Below, one piece after another: positions 34,107-43,032 of a stretch of 49,454 bases of DNA. The stretch lies in NCBI GenBank assembly GCA_021325095.1, contig JAJPHV010000126.1:1-49454 (forward strand), written 5' to 3'. The stretch's first letter is position 1. The number at the start of each line of letters is the position of its first letter. The DNA comes from Chloroflexota bacterium (GTDB taxonomy: Bacteria; Chloroflexota; Anaerolineae; Aggregatilineales; UBA2796). Below the pieces are notes generated by a model, which did not search any database, was not told the DNA's origin, and saw only the letters and a list, made by a program, of their open reading frames with translations. The position numbers and the translations under genes were made by a program.

Positions 34107-34856
34107 ATGTTCGCGTTCCTGACCTCGCTGCTGGCTAACCTGTTCTTGTGGTTGTGCCTTCTGGTTTTCGTGTTCCTGTGGTGGGCCACGCGAGGCAACC
34201 GACGGACGCGCCGCTTCGGGTTTGTTCTGGCGATAGCGATCTGGCTGCTTGGTACGCGGCCCGTCGCCGAAGGAATCCTCTGGCCGTTGGAAAGCCGCTA
34301 CCCGCCGCCTGACGTGGCAAGCCTGAACGCGCAGGGCATCCGCCAGGTTGTGGTTCTGACAGGTGGCGGTTTCCCACCACAGCGCCAGATGCTTTCCTCG
34401 GCTTTTCCGCACGCCTCCATGTATCGGTTTGTGGGCGGGATGGAACTGTGTGCCCGGTTGGGCGCAGATTGTAAGCTCATCTTCTCTGGCTCTGCGGGGC
34501 ATGGCAATTCCGATCAAACGACGGCCCTGACGATGCGAGACGTAGCGCTCGTCCTCGAACCTGAACGCCGGGTCGATGCTGAGGCCCAGTCCAACAGCAC
34601 GGCGGAGCATCCTGGCAACGTAAAACCCTTCGTCGGCGAGCAGCCCTTCGTCCTGGTGACTTCGGCCATGCATATGCTGCGCAGCATGAATGTTTTTGAA
34701 AAGGCCGGATTGAAGCCGATTCCGTATCCGGTAGATTATCTTTCTGTGGGCGGCCCATACCAGTTGCTGGACTGGTTTCCTTCCGTAGACAATCTGTGGA
34801 ACGTGCAGGCTGCCCTGCGAGAATACCTGGCGCTCGCTTATTATTCGGTTCAGTGA
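34107..34856 (+). CDS. YdcF/SanA-type DUF218 membrane protein
   Basis: The 249 residues start with two membrane segments (about 5-26 and 34-50) followed by a DUF218 domain: IRQVVVLTGGGFPP, KLIFSGSAGHGNSDQ, FVLVTSAMHMLRSMNVFEKAG and PYPVDYLS. Relatives such as ElyC and SanA affect envelope integrity and lipid-carrier use; the fold binds nucleotide-like ligands in some members. The family segment after the SGG-like motif is expanded here by an insertion (about 150-180) rich in polar residues. It follows asnB by 7 bases. The exact role in polymer export is unknown. Confidence 0.83.
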   Translation: MFAFLTSLLANLFLWLCLLVFVFLWWATRGNRRTRRFGFVLAIAIWLLGTRPVAEGILWPLESRYPPPDVASLNAQGIRQVVVLTGGGFPPQRQMLSSAFPHASMYRFVGGMELCARLGADCKLIFSGSAGHGNSDQTTALTMRDVALVLEPERRVDAEAQSNSTAEHPGNVKPFVGEQPFVLVTSAMHMLRSMNVFEKAGLKPIPYPVDYLSVGGPYQLLDWFPSVDNLWNVQAALREYLALAYYSVQ

Positions 34857-34890
34857 CGACCCATTACCCAGACGTGGAGCACCACATACC

Positions 34891-37095
34891 ATGAAGTCCG
34901 TAATCCAGAACTATGGCAGCGGCGACCTGACCGTTGCCGACATTCCCCTGCCGACGCTGCAACCGGGCGGCCTGCTGGTTCACAACGCCGTGTCCCTGGT
35001 CAGCGCAGGCACGGAGCGAACAATGGTTGAACTGGCTCAAAAGAGCCTGGTGAACAAAGCCCGCGAACGTCCCGATCTTGTCCGGCAGGTGATTTCTAAG
35101 GCGCAGCGCGATGGTCTGATCCCGACCATCCAGACTGTTCGCCATCGCCTGGATAGCCCGGTTCCGCTCGGTTATTCTTCGGCGGGGGTCGTCATTGGCG
35201 TGGGTGAGGGCGTCCAGGATTTCAAGCCTGGGGATCGCGTGAGCTGCGCCGGGGCGCGTTTTGCCACGCATTCGGAAGTGGTCTTTGTTCCCCGGAATCT
35301 GGTGACACGGCTGCCCGATACAGTAGATTTCGAGTCGGCGGCGTTCACCACACTGGGCGCTATCGCCCTTCAGGGCATCCGCCTGGCCGACGTTCGGCTA
35401 GGTGAGGTCGTCGTCGTGATCGGCCTGGGGCTGCTCGGCCAACTGGCGGTTCAAATGCTCAAAGCGGCTGGCTGCGTGGTGATCGGCATGGACATTCAAC
35501 CCGCCCGAACCCGGTTAGCGGTTCAGCTCGGTGCAGATCAAGCCGTGAGCAGTGCCGAGGAGTTGAGGGCGATGGTCTCGCAACTGTCGGAGGGACACGG
35601 CGCTGATGCGGTATTGATCACCGCCGCCACCAAAAGCAATAAACCTGTCGTCCTGGCCGGAGATATCGCCAGAGAGCAGGGAACTGTCGTCGTGATTGGC
35701 CTGGTGGGAATGGAGATTCCGCGCAAGACCTACTACGACAAAGAACTGGTTTTCCGGGTGTCGCGTTCCTATGGCCCTGGCCGTTACGATCCGGAATACG
35801 AGGAGAAAGGCCGCGATTACCCGCTCGGCTACGTGCGCTGGACTGAAAACCGCAATATGCAAGCCTTTGTGCGGCAACTGGCCGATGGCAAAGTCAACAT
35901 CAAACCGCTGGTCACTCATCGTTTCCCGATAGCGGAGGCAACCAGAGCCTACGATCTGATCACGGGTAAGACGGGTGAGCCATTCATGGGGGTGCTGCTC
36001 ACCTACCCTGAACAGTTGCCGGCGACGCGCCGTGTTGAACTTTCGGCAGCGCCAGCGCAGGAAATCGGCCACTCGTCTACCATGAAGCTCGGGATGCTCG
36101 GCGCAGGCAGTTTTACGACTTCCACACTGCTGCCCGCCATCAAGAAAATTCCGAACGTTGAGGTGGTCGGGGTTTGCACAGCAACCGGGATCAGCGCGCA
36201 GCATGTCGCCCAGAAGTTTGGCTTCCGCTTTGCGACAACCGACGAGCAAGACGTTCTGAACAACCCTGGCATTAACACCGTTGCTGTTGCCACGCGCCAC
36301 CATCTCCACGCCCGGCAGGTAGTAGCGGCGCTGGGGGCCGGCAAGCACGTCTTTTGCGAGAAACCTCTGTGCCTGAACGAGCAAGAACTGGCACAAATCC
36401 TTCAGGCATACCAGGCGGCGACCACAGGCCAGGCGTCAGCGGGAAAAAACGGCAGCCAGCATCCCCGGATGCCGGTTTTGATGGTCGGCTACAACCGCCG
36501 CTTTGCGCCGATGGCGGGCCAGTTGAAGGGCTTCTTAGCCCAAATAACAGAACCTCTGGTGGCCCACTACCGGGTCAACGCGGGATACATCCCGGCCAAT
36601 CACTGGACGCAAGACCCGGAGCAGGGCGGTGGGCGTCTCATCGGCGAGGTATGCCATTTTGTTGATTTCTTGACCTTTGTCGTGGGAGCGCTGCCCGTCG
36701 AAGTCTACGCTCGCACACTGCCAGACAATGGGCGTTACTGCGTGGATAACCTGGTAATCACCTTGCAGTTTGCTAATGGCTCCCTCGGTACGATCACCTA
36801 CGTGGCAAACGGCGATAAGGCCTTTCCAAAGGAACGTGTCGAGGTCTTCGGCGGTGAGGCGGTTGCCGTCCTGGACAATTTCCGCCAGTTGGAACTGGTC
36901 AGGAACGGACGGCGTCAGGTAATCCGCTCCCGCCTGGGCCAAGATAAGGGTCACCAGGGCGAATGGCAGACCTTTGTCGAAACGATCCGAACTGGAACTT
37001 CCATGCCGATTCCGGTTCAGGAGCTGGCTGCTGTGTCCCTGGCAACTTTTCGCGCTGTCGAGTCTTTGCGTCTTGGGCAACCAGTACGCTTATAG
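34891..37095 (+). CDS. Two-domain oxidoreductase: zinc-type alcohol dehydrogenase plus Gfo/Idh/MocA
   Basis: The 734 residues join an MDR (threonine/alcohol dehydrogenase-like) half (about 1-375), with the NAD site VIGLGLLGQL at 176-185, to a Gfo/Idh/MocA half (about 398-734), with GMLGAGSF at 401-408 and EKP at 490-492. The catalytic Zn Cys/His set of classical alcohol dehydrogenases is not complete in the first half (SAGTERTMVEL stands where GxCxTD is usual). Such fusions recur next to heparinase II/III-like genes in exopolysaccharide loci, and the next gene is one. A paired role in making or remodelling a uronate-containing glycan is likely but untested. Confidence 0.85.
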   Translation: MKSVIQNYGSGDLTVADIPLPTLQPGGLLVHNAVSLVSAGTERTMVELAQKSLVNKARERPDLVRQVISKAQRDGLIPTIQTVRHRLDSPVPLGYSSAGVVIGVGEGVQDFKPGDRVSCAGARFATHSEVVFVPRNLVTRLPDTVDFESAAFTTLGAIALQGIRLADVRLGEVVVVIGLGLLGQLAVQMLKAAGCVVIGMDIQPARTRLAVQLGADQAVSSAEELRAMVSQLSEGHGADAVLITAATKSNKPVVLAGDIAREQGTVVVIGLVGMEIPRKTYYDKELVFRVSRSYGPGRYDPEYEEKGRDYPLGYVRWTENRNMQAFVRQLADGKVNIKPLVTHRFPIAEATRAYDLITGKTGEPFMGVLLTYPEQLPATRRVELSAAPAQEIGHSSTMKLGMLGAGSFTTSTLLPAIKKIPNVEVVGVCTATGISAQHVAQKFGFRFATTDEQDVLNNPGINTVAVATRHHLHARQVVAALGAGKHVFCEKPLCLNEQELAQILQAYQAATTGQASAGKNGSQHPRMPVLMVGYNRRFAPMAGQLKGFLAQITEPLVAHYRVNAGYIPANHWTQDPEQGGGRLIGEVCHFVDFLTFVVGALPVEVYARTLPDNGRYCVDNLVITLQFANGSLGTITYVANGDKAFPKERVEVFGGEAVAVLDNFRQLELVRNGRRQVIRSRLGQDKGHQGEWQTFVETIRTGTSMPIPVQELAAVSLATFRAVESLRLGQPVRL

Positions 37096-37115
37096 GGGTT
37101 TGCTCAAAAAAGAAG

Positions 37116-38966
37116 ATGTACAACCGACTACCCCTTTTCTGGAACACAGTACTCAACATGGAACCGGGGCAGCTTGTCGCACGTATCGCCAGACGTTTAC
37201 GCTACCATTGGCTGTACCCGCTGGCGGCAACTCGGCTTTTCCCGCTTTCGACCTTTGCCGAGAACAAAGCGACGTTGAACCCTGTTAACGCCTTTCACGA
37301 AGACGTTGCCGCCTTCCTGGCTCCGGATGAATGGCTCTTGCAGGAAGCGGCGGCGCTATGCCAGCACCGCTTTTCTTTTATCAATTTGCCCGCAGTTGAC
37401 CTGGGAACCCCTGTCAACTGGCACGCCGCGCCGGAGAATGATCGGCTGTGGCAGTACAACCTTCACTATGGCGAATGGGCGTTGATCCTGGCCTACGCTT
37501 TTCTGATCGAACATGATACGCGCTTTCAAAGTGCCCTGATCGGCCTGCTCGACGACTGGCTCGATCACAACCCGATTTGCAGCAGCCCCGGTTGGGAACC
37601 TTATCCCCTCTCACGCCGGCTCGTGATCTGGACGCGCCTGGGCAATATCCTGACCGGCAATAGCTGGTGGCGGACGTTCTGGCAGACACGCCTGTTACCT
37701 TCCCTGTACCAGCAAGCTCAAGTGCTGGCAGCCAACCTTGAACACGATATGGCCGACAACCATCTCATTGCAAATTACCGGGCGCTGGCCTGGCTGGGGA
37801 TGCACTTCCCACAGTGGCCCGAAGCACACCGCTGGCGCGCAATGGGGTTGAATGGCCTTCGTGCCGAAATGCGTCGTCAGGTGCTGTCGGATGGCGTCCA
37901 CGATGAACGGAGCATCAGTTACCACACCATCGTCCTACAAGACTTGTTGGAAACGTGGTGGCTGGCCCTGCAAACTGGCAGGTCGTTGAACGCGGATATG
38001 CAGGAAACGATCACCAAAATGGTCGGCTTCCTGGCAGATACGCAGGCGCCGGATGGAACGTGGCCGATGGTCAACGATAGCGTACCTGGCTATCCCGTCG
38101 ATCCGCGTTCAGTGCTGCTGGCAGCAGGCGTGCTTTTTGAGCAGGGACAATGGATCGAGCAGGCACAGGATGTGGAAAGCGCTTACCCGGCCTGGTTCAC
38201 GGGGCAGTTAGCTTCGCCCGATCCGCGCACCACCTACACAGACGGCAAGGCTTATGGCGCTACCGTCTTTCCGGAAGCCGGTTATGCAGTCATTCAGGAC
38301 GCCTCAAAAAACTACCTGTTCTTCGATGCTGGCCCCATGTCACCCGGTAGAATCCCAGGGCACGGACATGCCGATACGCTCTCCATTGTGCTGCACGGAA
38401 AAGGCCAGCCGCTGATCGTCGATCCGGGCGTCTATACATACCGTGCAGGCACATGGCGTGATCGGTTCCGGAGCACGGCTGTGCACAACACCATCACTGT
38501 CGACGGCCAGGATCAGTGTGTTTTCTGGGGGCCATTCCGGGCCGCCTATTTGCCGCGCGCACGCCTCACCGAATGGGCAGACCTATACGTAGCCGGGATG
38601 CACGAGGGGTATTCACGCCTGCCTCAACCGGTTGTGCATCACCGCCGGGTGGAGCACCAAGGCCTGGGTGTCTGGGAAATCCAGGATCGGTTGGAGGGTC
38701 AGGGCGCGCACGAATTCGTTCTGACGTTCCAGTTCGCGGTCGATGCTCAGGCGGCGTGTGATGGCCTGAACGCAGAGATCCGCTGGCCCAACGGCGTTCG
38801 CTTAAGCCTCAAGTGCCTGACGCCGCCCCAACAAGCCCTGGCCCGTATTGAGCCGGGGTGGGTATCGCCAGGATGGAACCTGATACGCGAAGCACCTCGC
38901 TACGTTCTGAGGTGGCGCGCCAAAGTCCCCGTGGAAAACCGTATCCTGCTAGAAGTGAGCGATTAA
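37116..38966 (+). CDS. Heparinase II/III-family polysaccharide lyase-like protein
   Basis: The 616 residues have the α-helical toroid region (about 60-370) with DNHLIANYRALAWLG and the DERSISYHTIVLQDLLE active-site helix, then the β-sandwich domain with GHGHADTLSIVLHGKG, DPGVYTYRAGTWRDRFRSTA and AVHNTITVDGQDQ, the strongest family block. Lyases cleave uronate glycans by β-elimination; members in biosynthetic loci often act in chain trimming or in modification rather than catabolism. No signal peptide is evident (MYNRLPLFWNTVLN), so it may work in the cytoplasm. The start is the ATG at 37116; the longer frame from 36963 reads the antisense-free end of the previous gene. Confidence 0.87.
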   Translation: MYNRLPLFWNTVLNMEPGQLVARIARRLRYHWLYPLAATRLFPLSTFAENKATLNPVNAFHEDVAAFLAPDEWLLQEAAALCQHRFSFINLPAVDLGTPVNWHAAPENDRLWQYNLHYGEWALILAYAFLIEHDTRFQSALIGLLDDWLDHNPICSSPGWEPYPLSRRLVIWTRLGNILTGNSWWRTFWQTRLLPSLYQQAQVLAANLEHDMADNHLIANYRALAWLGMHFPQWPEAHRWRAMGLNGLRAEMRRQVLSDGVHDERSISYHTIVLQDLLETWWLALQTGRSLNADMQETITKMVGFLADTQAPDGTWPMVNDSVPGYPVDPRSVLLAAGVLFEQGQWIEQAQDVESAYPAWFTGQLASPDPRTTYTDGKAYGATVFPEAGYAVIQDASKNYLFFDAGPMSPGRIPGHGHADTLSIVLHGKGQPLIVDPGVYTYRAGTWRDRFRSTAVHNTITVDGQDQCVFWGPFRAAYLPRARLTEWADLYVAGMHEGYSRLPQPVVHHRRVEHQGLGVWEIQDRLEGQGAHEFVLTFQFAVDAQAACDGLNAEIRWPNGVRLSLKCLTPPQQALARIEPGWVSPGWNLIREAPRYVLRWRAKVPVENRILLEVSD

Positions 38967-40187
38967 ATGCGATTAGCCATCCTGACGCAATACTATCCAC
39001 CAGAAATCGGCGCTCCACAGGCCCGGCTTTCCGAACTGGCCCAGAAAATGGTACAGGCAGGCCATGCCGTTACCGTCCTTACCGCGATGCCCAATTATCC
39101 AACCGGAAAGATTTATCCGGGGTATGGTGGCCTGCTGCGGCAGGAACACCACGCACAGCCGGAGGTGATCCGAACCTTCATCTACCCGACGCAAAAAGCG
39201 AACTTTATTCCCAGGCTTGCCAACTATTTCTCGTTCGTCATTTCATCTACAATGGCAGGCAGCATCCTGCTTCGGAGGCCCGATTACCTGATGGTCGAAA
39301 GCCCACCGCTGTTCCTGGGTCTGGCTGCATACTGGTTAAGCCGTTTGAAGCGCACGCGCCTGATCTTCAACGTGTCGGACTTGTGGCCCGAAAGTGCCGT
39401 CAGGTTGGGGATGTTGCGGCAGGGTGGTCTGTCATACCGCCTGAGCGCCTGGCTGGAACGCTTTTGTTATCGCAAGGCGTGGCTGGTCACCGGACAATCC
39501 AAAAGCATCTTGTCCAACATTCAGGAGCGTTTCCCCAGCTGCCACACCTTTCACTTATCGAACGGCGTCGATACGGGGAAGTTCCACCCAGAGCGGCAGA
39601 CCCCTGAAGCCAGGGCCATTCTGGATGGGCAGGCGAGTACAGGCTCGTGCATCGCACTCTATGCCGGATTGCACGGTCTGGCGCAGGGCCTCGATCAAAT
39701 AGTCCATGCTGCCGAACTGATGCGTGCCGATAGCGGATTCCGGTTTGTGCTGGTTGGCGATGGGCCGGAAAAGCAGATGCTCATTCAGCAGGCCAGGCAA
39801 TGCCGGCTTGACAACATCCGTTTTCTCGATCCGCGCCCGTCGAGCGAGATACCGGCCCTGGTCGCTTCTGCCGACATCATTCTCGTCACGTTGAAGACCT
39901 ACATTCCGGGGGCCGTTCCGTCAAAACTCTACGAGGCAATGGCGAGTGGCCGTCCGGTAGTGCTGGTGGCTGGTGGTGAGCCAGCCGACATCGTGCAAGA
40001 GTGCCGGGCCGGCGTAGTGGTAGACCCTGGCGACATCGAGGGCCTGGCACAGGCGCTGCGCATGCTCAACGCACAACCGGCACTGCGCAGAGAACTGGGA
40101 GAGAACGGACGAAAAGCCGCCGAGCAGTATTTTGACCGTACAAAAATCGTCGCTCGCTTTGTCAATCATCTTGAGGTCAATCTATGA
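38967..40187 (+). CDS. WbuB-like family 4 glycosyltransferase
   Basis: The 406 residues start directly after the preceding stop and open with MRLAILTQYYPPEIGAPQAR, the diagnostic N-terminus of WbuB/WcaI-type GT4 enzymes. NVSDLWPESAVRLGML follows, as in L-fucosamine transferases, then the second domain with ALYAGLHGLAQGLD, VLVGDGPEKQML, IPGAVPSKLYEAMASGRPVV and DPGDIEGLAQAL. WbuB adds L-FucNAc from UDP-L-FucNAc, a sugar made through UDP-GlcNAc 4,6-dehydratase and a 2-epimerase, both types present here. That exact donor is inference. Confidence 0.87.
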   Translation: MRLAILTQYYPPEIGAPQARLSELAQKMVQAGHAVTVLTAMPNYPTGKIYPGYGGLLRQEHHAQPEVIRTFIYPTQKANFIPRLANYFSFVISSTMAGSILLRRPDYLMVESPPLFLGLAAYWLSRLKRTRLIFNVSDLWPESAVRLGMLRQGGLSYRLSAWLERFCYRKAWLVTGQSKSILSNIQERFPSCHTFHLSNGVDTGKFHPERQTPEARAILDGQASTGSCIALYAGLHGLAQGLDQIVHAAELMRADSGFRFVLVGDGPEKQMLIQQARQCRLDNIRFLDPRPSSEIPALVASADIILVTLKTYIPGAVPSKLYEAMASGRPVVLVAGGEPADIVQECRAGVVVDPGDIEGLAQALRMLNAQPALRRELGENGRKAAEQYFDRTKIVARFVNHLEVNL

Positions 40188-41257
40188 TCGCTACTGTGGT
40201 GGGTGCACGGCCCAATTTCATGAAAATGGCCCCGATCATCCAGGAACTGAAGCGGCGCGGGCTGGAGCAGGTCTTTGTCCATACCGGGCAGCACTACGAC
40301 AAACAGATGTCAACCGTCTTTTTTGAAGAACTGCTCATGCCTCAGCCTGATGTTTACCTGGGTGTAGGCTCTGGCTCACACGCTGAACAAACAGCGCGCA
40401 TCATGATAGCCTTCGAAAAAGTCTGTCTGGATCACAGGCCGGAGTTGGTTATCGTGGCCGGTGATGTAAATTCAACCCTGGCCTGTGCACTCACCGCCGC
40501 CAAATTGAATATTCCTATCGCGCATATCGAATCGGGCTTGCGCTCGTTTGACCGCACGATGCCCGAAGAGATCAACCGCATCCTGACGGACCATCTCTGC
40601 GAACTGCTGTTTACTACCGAAGACAGCGGCAATACGAACCTGAATCGAGAGGGGATTTCTCCTGAAAAAGTGTACTTCGTCGGCAACACGATGATTGACA
40701 CCCTGACCACCCATCTGGCGAAAGCGTTAGAACGCTGTCCCTGGGAGAGATACGGGCTGCAACCGGCCAACTATGCCGTCGTTACCCTCCACCGCCCCTC
40801 CAACGTCGATGACCCGGCTACGCTCAAAGAACTGGTCGAGGCATTGGCAACGCTCGGCAAGACCTTACCGGTCCTCTTTCCTATGCACCCTCGCACGGCA
40901 GCCGCCGGAAAGGACTTGTGGCAGTCGCTCGAAGGCGTCCAGATAGTCGAACCGTTGGGCTACCTGGACTTTCTGGGCCTGATGGCGAAAGCCAAAGTGG
41001 TAATTACCGATTCCGGTGGCATCCAGGAAGAAACTACCGTTCTGGGCGTCCCCTGTGTGACGGTGCGCCGCAACACCGAACGCCCGGTTACTCTGACAAC
41101 TGGCACGAATCGCCTGGTAGCGCCAATCGCCACTGAGATCGTGAAAGCTGTTCAGAAACCATTCCAACTGACGGGCCACAGGCCAGCCTTATGGGACGGT
41201 CAGGCCGCGAAACGGGCTGTGGACGTCATCGAAAGCTGGATCAAACACTGCCATTAG
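40184..41257 (+). CDS. wecB: UDP-N-acetylglucosamine 2-epimerase (non-hydrolysing), copy 2
   Basis: The 357 residues have all family signatures (VVGARPNFMKMAPI, VHTGQHYDKQMS, VAGDVNST, AHIESGLRSFDRTMPEEINR, LHRPSNV, ITDSGGIQEET). It differs clearly from the copy at 5997, so it is not a recent duplication. The ATG overlaps the stop of the WbuB-like gene (ATGA), indicating joint translation; in fucosamine pathways a 2-epimerase of this family (FnlC) makes UDP-L-FucNAc, the WbuB donor. The pairing suggests such a dedicated role, although the reductase/3,5-epimerase partner FnlB is not in the window. Confidence 0.9.
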   Translation: MIATVVGARPNFMKMAPIIQELKRRGLEQVFVHTGQHYDKQMSTVFFEELLMPQPDVYLGVGSGSHAEQTARIMIAFEKVCLDHRPELVIVAGDVNSTLACALTAAKLNIPIAHIESGLRSFDRTMPEEINRILTDHLCELLFTTEDSGNTNLNREGISPEKVYFVGNTMIDTLTTHLAKALERCPWERYGLQPANYAVVTLHRPSNVDDPATLKELVEALATLGKTLPVLFPMHPRTAAAGKDLWQSLEGVQIVEPLGYLDFLGLMAKAKVVITDSGGIQEETTVLGVPCVTVRRNTERPVTLTTGTNRLVAPIATEIVKAVQKPFQLTGHRPALWDGQAAKRAVDVIESWIKHCH

Positions 41258-41263
41258 CTTGAA

Positions 41264-41332
41264 GCCGACAAACTGTCGGCAACATTGCCTCTGATCACGT
41301 GAAGCGCACGAATGCCTGGCATTGCTTGTGCG
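41264..41332 (+). terminator. Two consecutive hairpins after the second epimerase
   Basis: First hairpin: GCCGACA (41264-41270), loop AAC, TGTCGGC (41274-41280), a perfect 7-bp stem 7 bases after the stop. Second: CGCAC (41305-41309) and AATGCC (41311-41316) pair with GGCATT (41318-41323) and GTGCG (41328-41332), with small bulges. There is no T-run, so termination would have to be Rho-dependent or partial. It marks the end of the long central operon. Confidence 0.45.
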
Positions 41333-41417
41333 TGTGATTCGCCAATTACCGTGTACCGCGCCCTTAAAAACACCACCACGTCTGGAACTGTAACGATCAG
41401 TCTATAGTTGGCTCAAT

Positions 41418-41423
41418 AAGGAG
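41418..41423 (+). promoter_or_regulatory. Ribosome binding site of the aminotransferase gene
   Basis: AAGGAG, eight bases before the ATG at 41432. A TATAGT at 41403-41408 could be the -10 box of a promoter for this block, but no convincing -35 is seen. Confidence 0.6.
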
Positions 41424-41431
41424 CTTCGCAA

Positions 41432-42619
41432 ATGGAACGCATCAGCCCCAAAATAGGTCGCGCCACCTTTCTGCCATTCTCGCTTCCCGATATTTCGGAA
41501 GAGGAGATTGCGGCGGTGGTTGAGACACTGCGCTCTAACTGGATCACGACAGGCCCCAAAACAAAGCAATTTGAAAGGGAATTTGCGGCCTATCTTGGGG
41601 CCGGTAGCGACACGGCCCTGGGCATCAGTTCTTGCACTGCCGCTTTGCATGTCGCCCTGGCCGCTCTGAACATCGGGCCGGGTGATGAGGTCATTACGAC
41701 TCCTATCACCTTTTGCAGCACGGTCAGCGTGATTGAGCATGTGGGCGCGACTCCCATCCTGGCCGACGTGATCCCGGACACGTTGACGCTCGATCCGGCT
41801 GCCGTCCGTGCTGCAATCACGCCGCGCACGAAGGCCATTATTCCCGTGCATTTTGCAGGCCACCCAGCCGATATGGGAGCCATCCTCCGCATAGCCCGCG
41901 AGCATGGTCTATACGTCATCGAGGATGCAGCGCACGCTCTCCCGGCGGCATACCAGGGGCAGCGCGTTGGCACGATTGGCGATTTCACGGCCTTCAGTTT
42001 CTACGCGACCAAGAACCTGACGACGGCTGAGGGGGGAATGCTCACCGGCTCGCCAGAGCACATCGCGCGGGCACGCCTGTTGAGCCTGCACGGCATGGAT
42101 CGGGATGCGTGGAAACGATACAGTGCCGAAGGCTCCTGGTTCTACGAAGTGATCGCCCCTGGCTTCAAATACAATATGACCGATATTCAGGCCGCATTAG
42201 GGCTTGTCCAACTCAAGCGACTGGCAGCCATGCAAGAGCGTCGCCGTCACATTATCCGGCAGTATAACGAAGCATTCGCCGAAATGGGCGAGTTGGAAAC
42301 GCCTGTCGAACGGCTGGACATTGAACATGCCTGGCATCTTTACGTATTACGTCTGAACCTTGACCGACTGACAATAGACCGCGCCCGGTTCATTGAGGAA
42401 TTGAAGGCACGCAATATCGGCACAAGCGTCCACTTCATTCCGATCCATCTCCATCCCTACTATCGTGAAAAGTACAGTTGGAAGCCGGAAGACTTCCCGA
42501 TTGCCTACCGGGAATACCAGCGTATGCTCTCCTTACCGCTCTATCCGGGCCTTTCCGATGAAGATGTGGCGACGGTTATCGCCACTGTCGCAGACGTGGT
42601 GCAACAGTTCAGAGTGTAG
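41432..42619 (+). CDS. DegT/DnrJ/EryC1/StrS-family sugar aminotransferase
   Basis: A PLP enzyme of 395 residues that aminates a keto-sugar nucleotide using glutamate. Signatures are SSCTAALHVALAA (phosphate-binding region), EDAAHALPA with Asp165 contacting the pyridine N, and SFYATKNLTTAEGG with the Schiff-base Lys194. Likely substrates are the 4-keto-6-deoxy sugar from the dehydratase at 823, or a 4-keto-pentose as for ArnB. The following ArnE-like and ArnT-like genes favour an aminosugar used as polyprenyl-linked donor. It opens a new block after a 174-base gap. Confidence 0.9.
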   Translation: MERISPKIGRATFLPFSLPDISEEEIAAVVETLRSNWITTGPKTKQFEREFAAYLGAGSDTALGISSCTAALHVALAALNIGPGDEVITTPITFCSTVSVIEHVGATPILADVIPDTLTLDPAAVRAAITPRTKAIIPVHFAGHPADMGAILRIAREHGLYVIEDAAHALPAAYQGQRVGTIGDFTAFSFYATKNLTTAEGGMLTGSPEHIARARLLSLHGMDRDAWKRYSAEGSWFYEVIAPGFKYNMTDIQAALGLVQLKRLAAMQERRRHIIRQYNEAFAEMGELETPVERLDIEHAWHLYVLRLNLDRLTIDRARFIEELKARNIGTSVHFIPIHLHPYYREKYSWKPEDFPIAYREYQRMLSLPLYPGLSDEDVATVIATVADVVQQFRV

Positions 42620-42636
42620 CATACGGAGGCCATTCA

Positions 42637-42987
42637 ATGTCACCATTCGTGTTTATCGCCCTGAGCGTAACGTGCAGCGTTTGCGGGCAGCTTTCGCTGA
42701 AGCACGGGATGAGTCTCATCGCCAGGTCGGCCACTCCGTCTGTGTTGGCGCGTATGGTCACGTCGCCCTGGGTGATCGGCGGGCTGGCCGTTTATGGCGT
42801 GGGAGTCATCTCCTGGTTGTTTGCGCTATCCCATCTGGAACTCAGCTACGCTTACCCGTTTAGCAGCCTCGGCTACGTCGGCATCATACTCGGCTCGTAC
42901 TTCCTGTTCAAAGAGCGGATCAGTGCAATACGCCTGGTGGGTATTGGCGTGATCATCCTGGGGTTGCTCATCATCAGCCAGAGCTAA
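42637..42987 (+). CDS. ArnE/EmrE-like small membrane transporter (EamA/SMR type)
   Basis: The 116 residues form four membrane helices (about 3-20, 40-60, 68-88, 95-114). The third reads LSYAYPFSSLGYVGIILGSYFLF, containing the (A)YP(F) turn common to ArnE/ArnF and other small EamA-like proteins that flip polyprenyl-phosphate-linked sugars. Its place right after an ArnB-class aminotransferase suggests flipping of an aminosugar lipid. ArnE normally needs ArnF; only one gene is present, so a homodimer is possible. Drug efflux by an SMR protein is the alternative but does not fit the context. Confidence 0.75.
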   Translation: MSPFVFIALSVTCSVCGQLSLKHGMSLIARSATPSVLARMVTSPWVIGGLAVYGVGVISWLFALSHLELSYAYPFSSLGYVGIILGSYFLFKERISAIRLVGIGVIILGLLIISQS

Positions 42988-43032
42988 TGCCGATTACCAG
43001 CCGGGCAGACACGACTATACTGGAAACTCGAT

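Noticed and set aside
33993..34892. 299-residue - strand open frame over asnB end and the DUF218 gene
   Set aside because: It spans two genes antisense, with no domain and no ribosome site.
36963..37115. Longer N-terminus for the heparinase-like protein
   Set aside because: The extension reads the end of the preceding oxidoreductase in another frame and is Cys/Ser/Asn-rich without conservation; ATG 37116 fits the family N-terminus.
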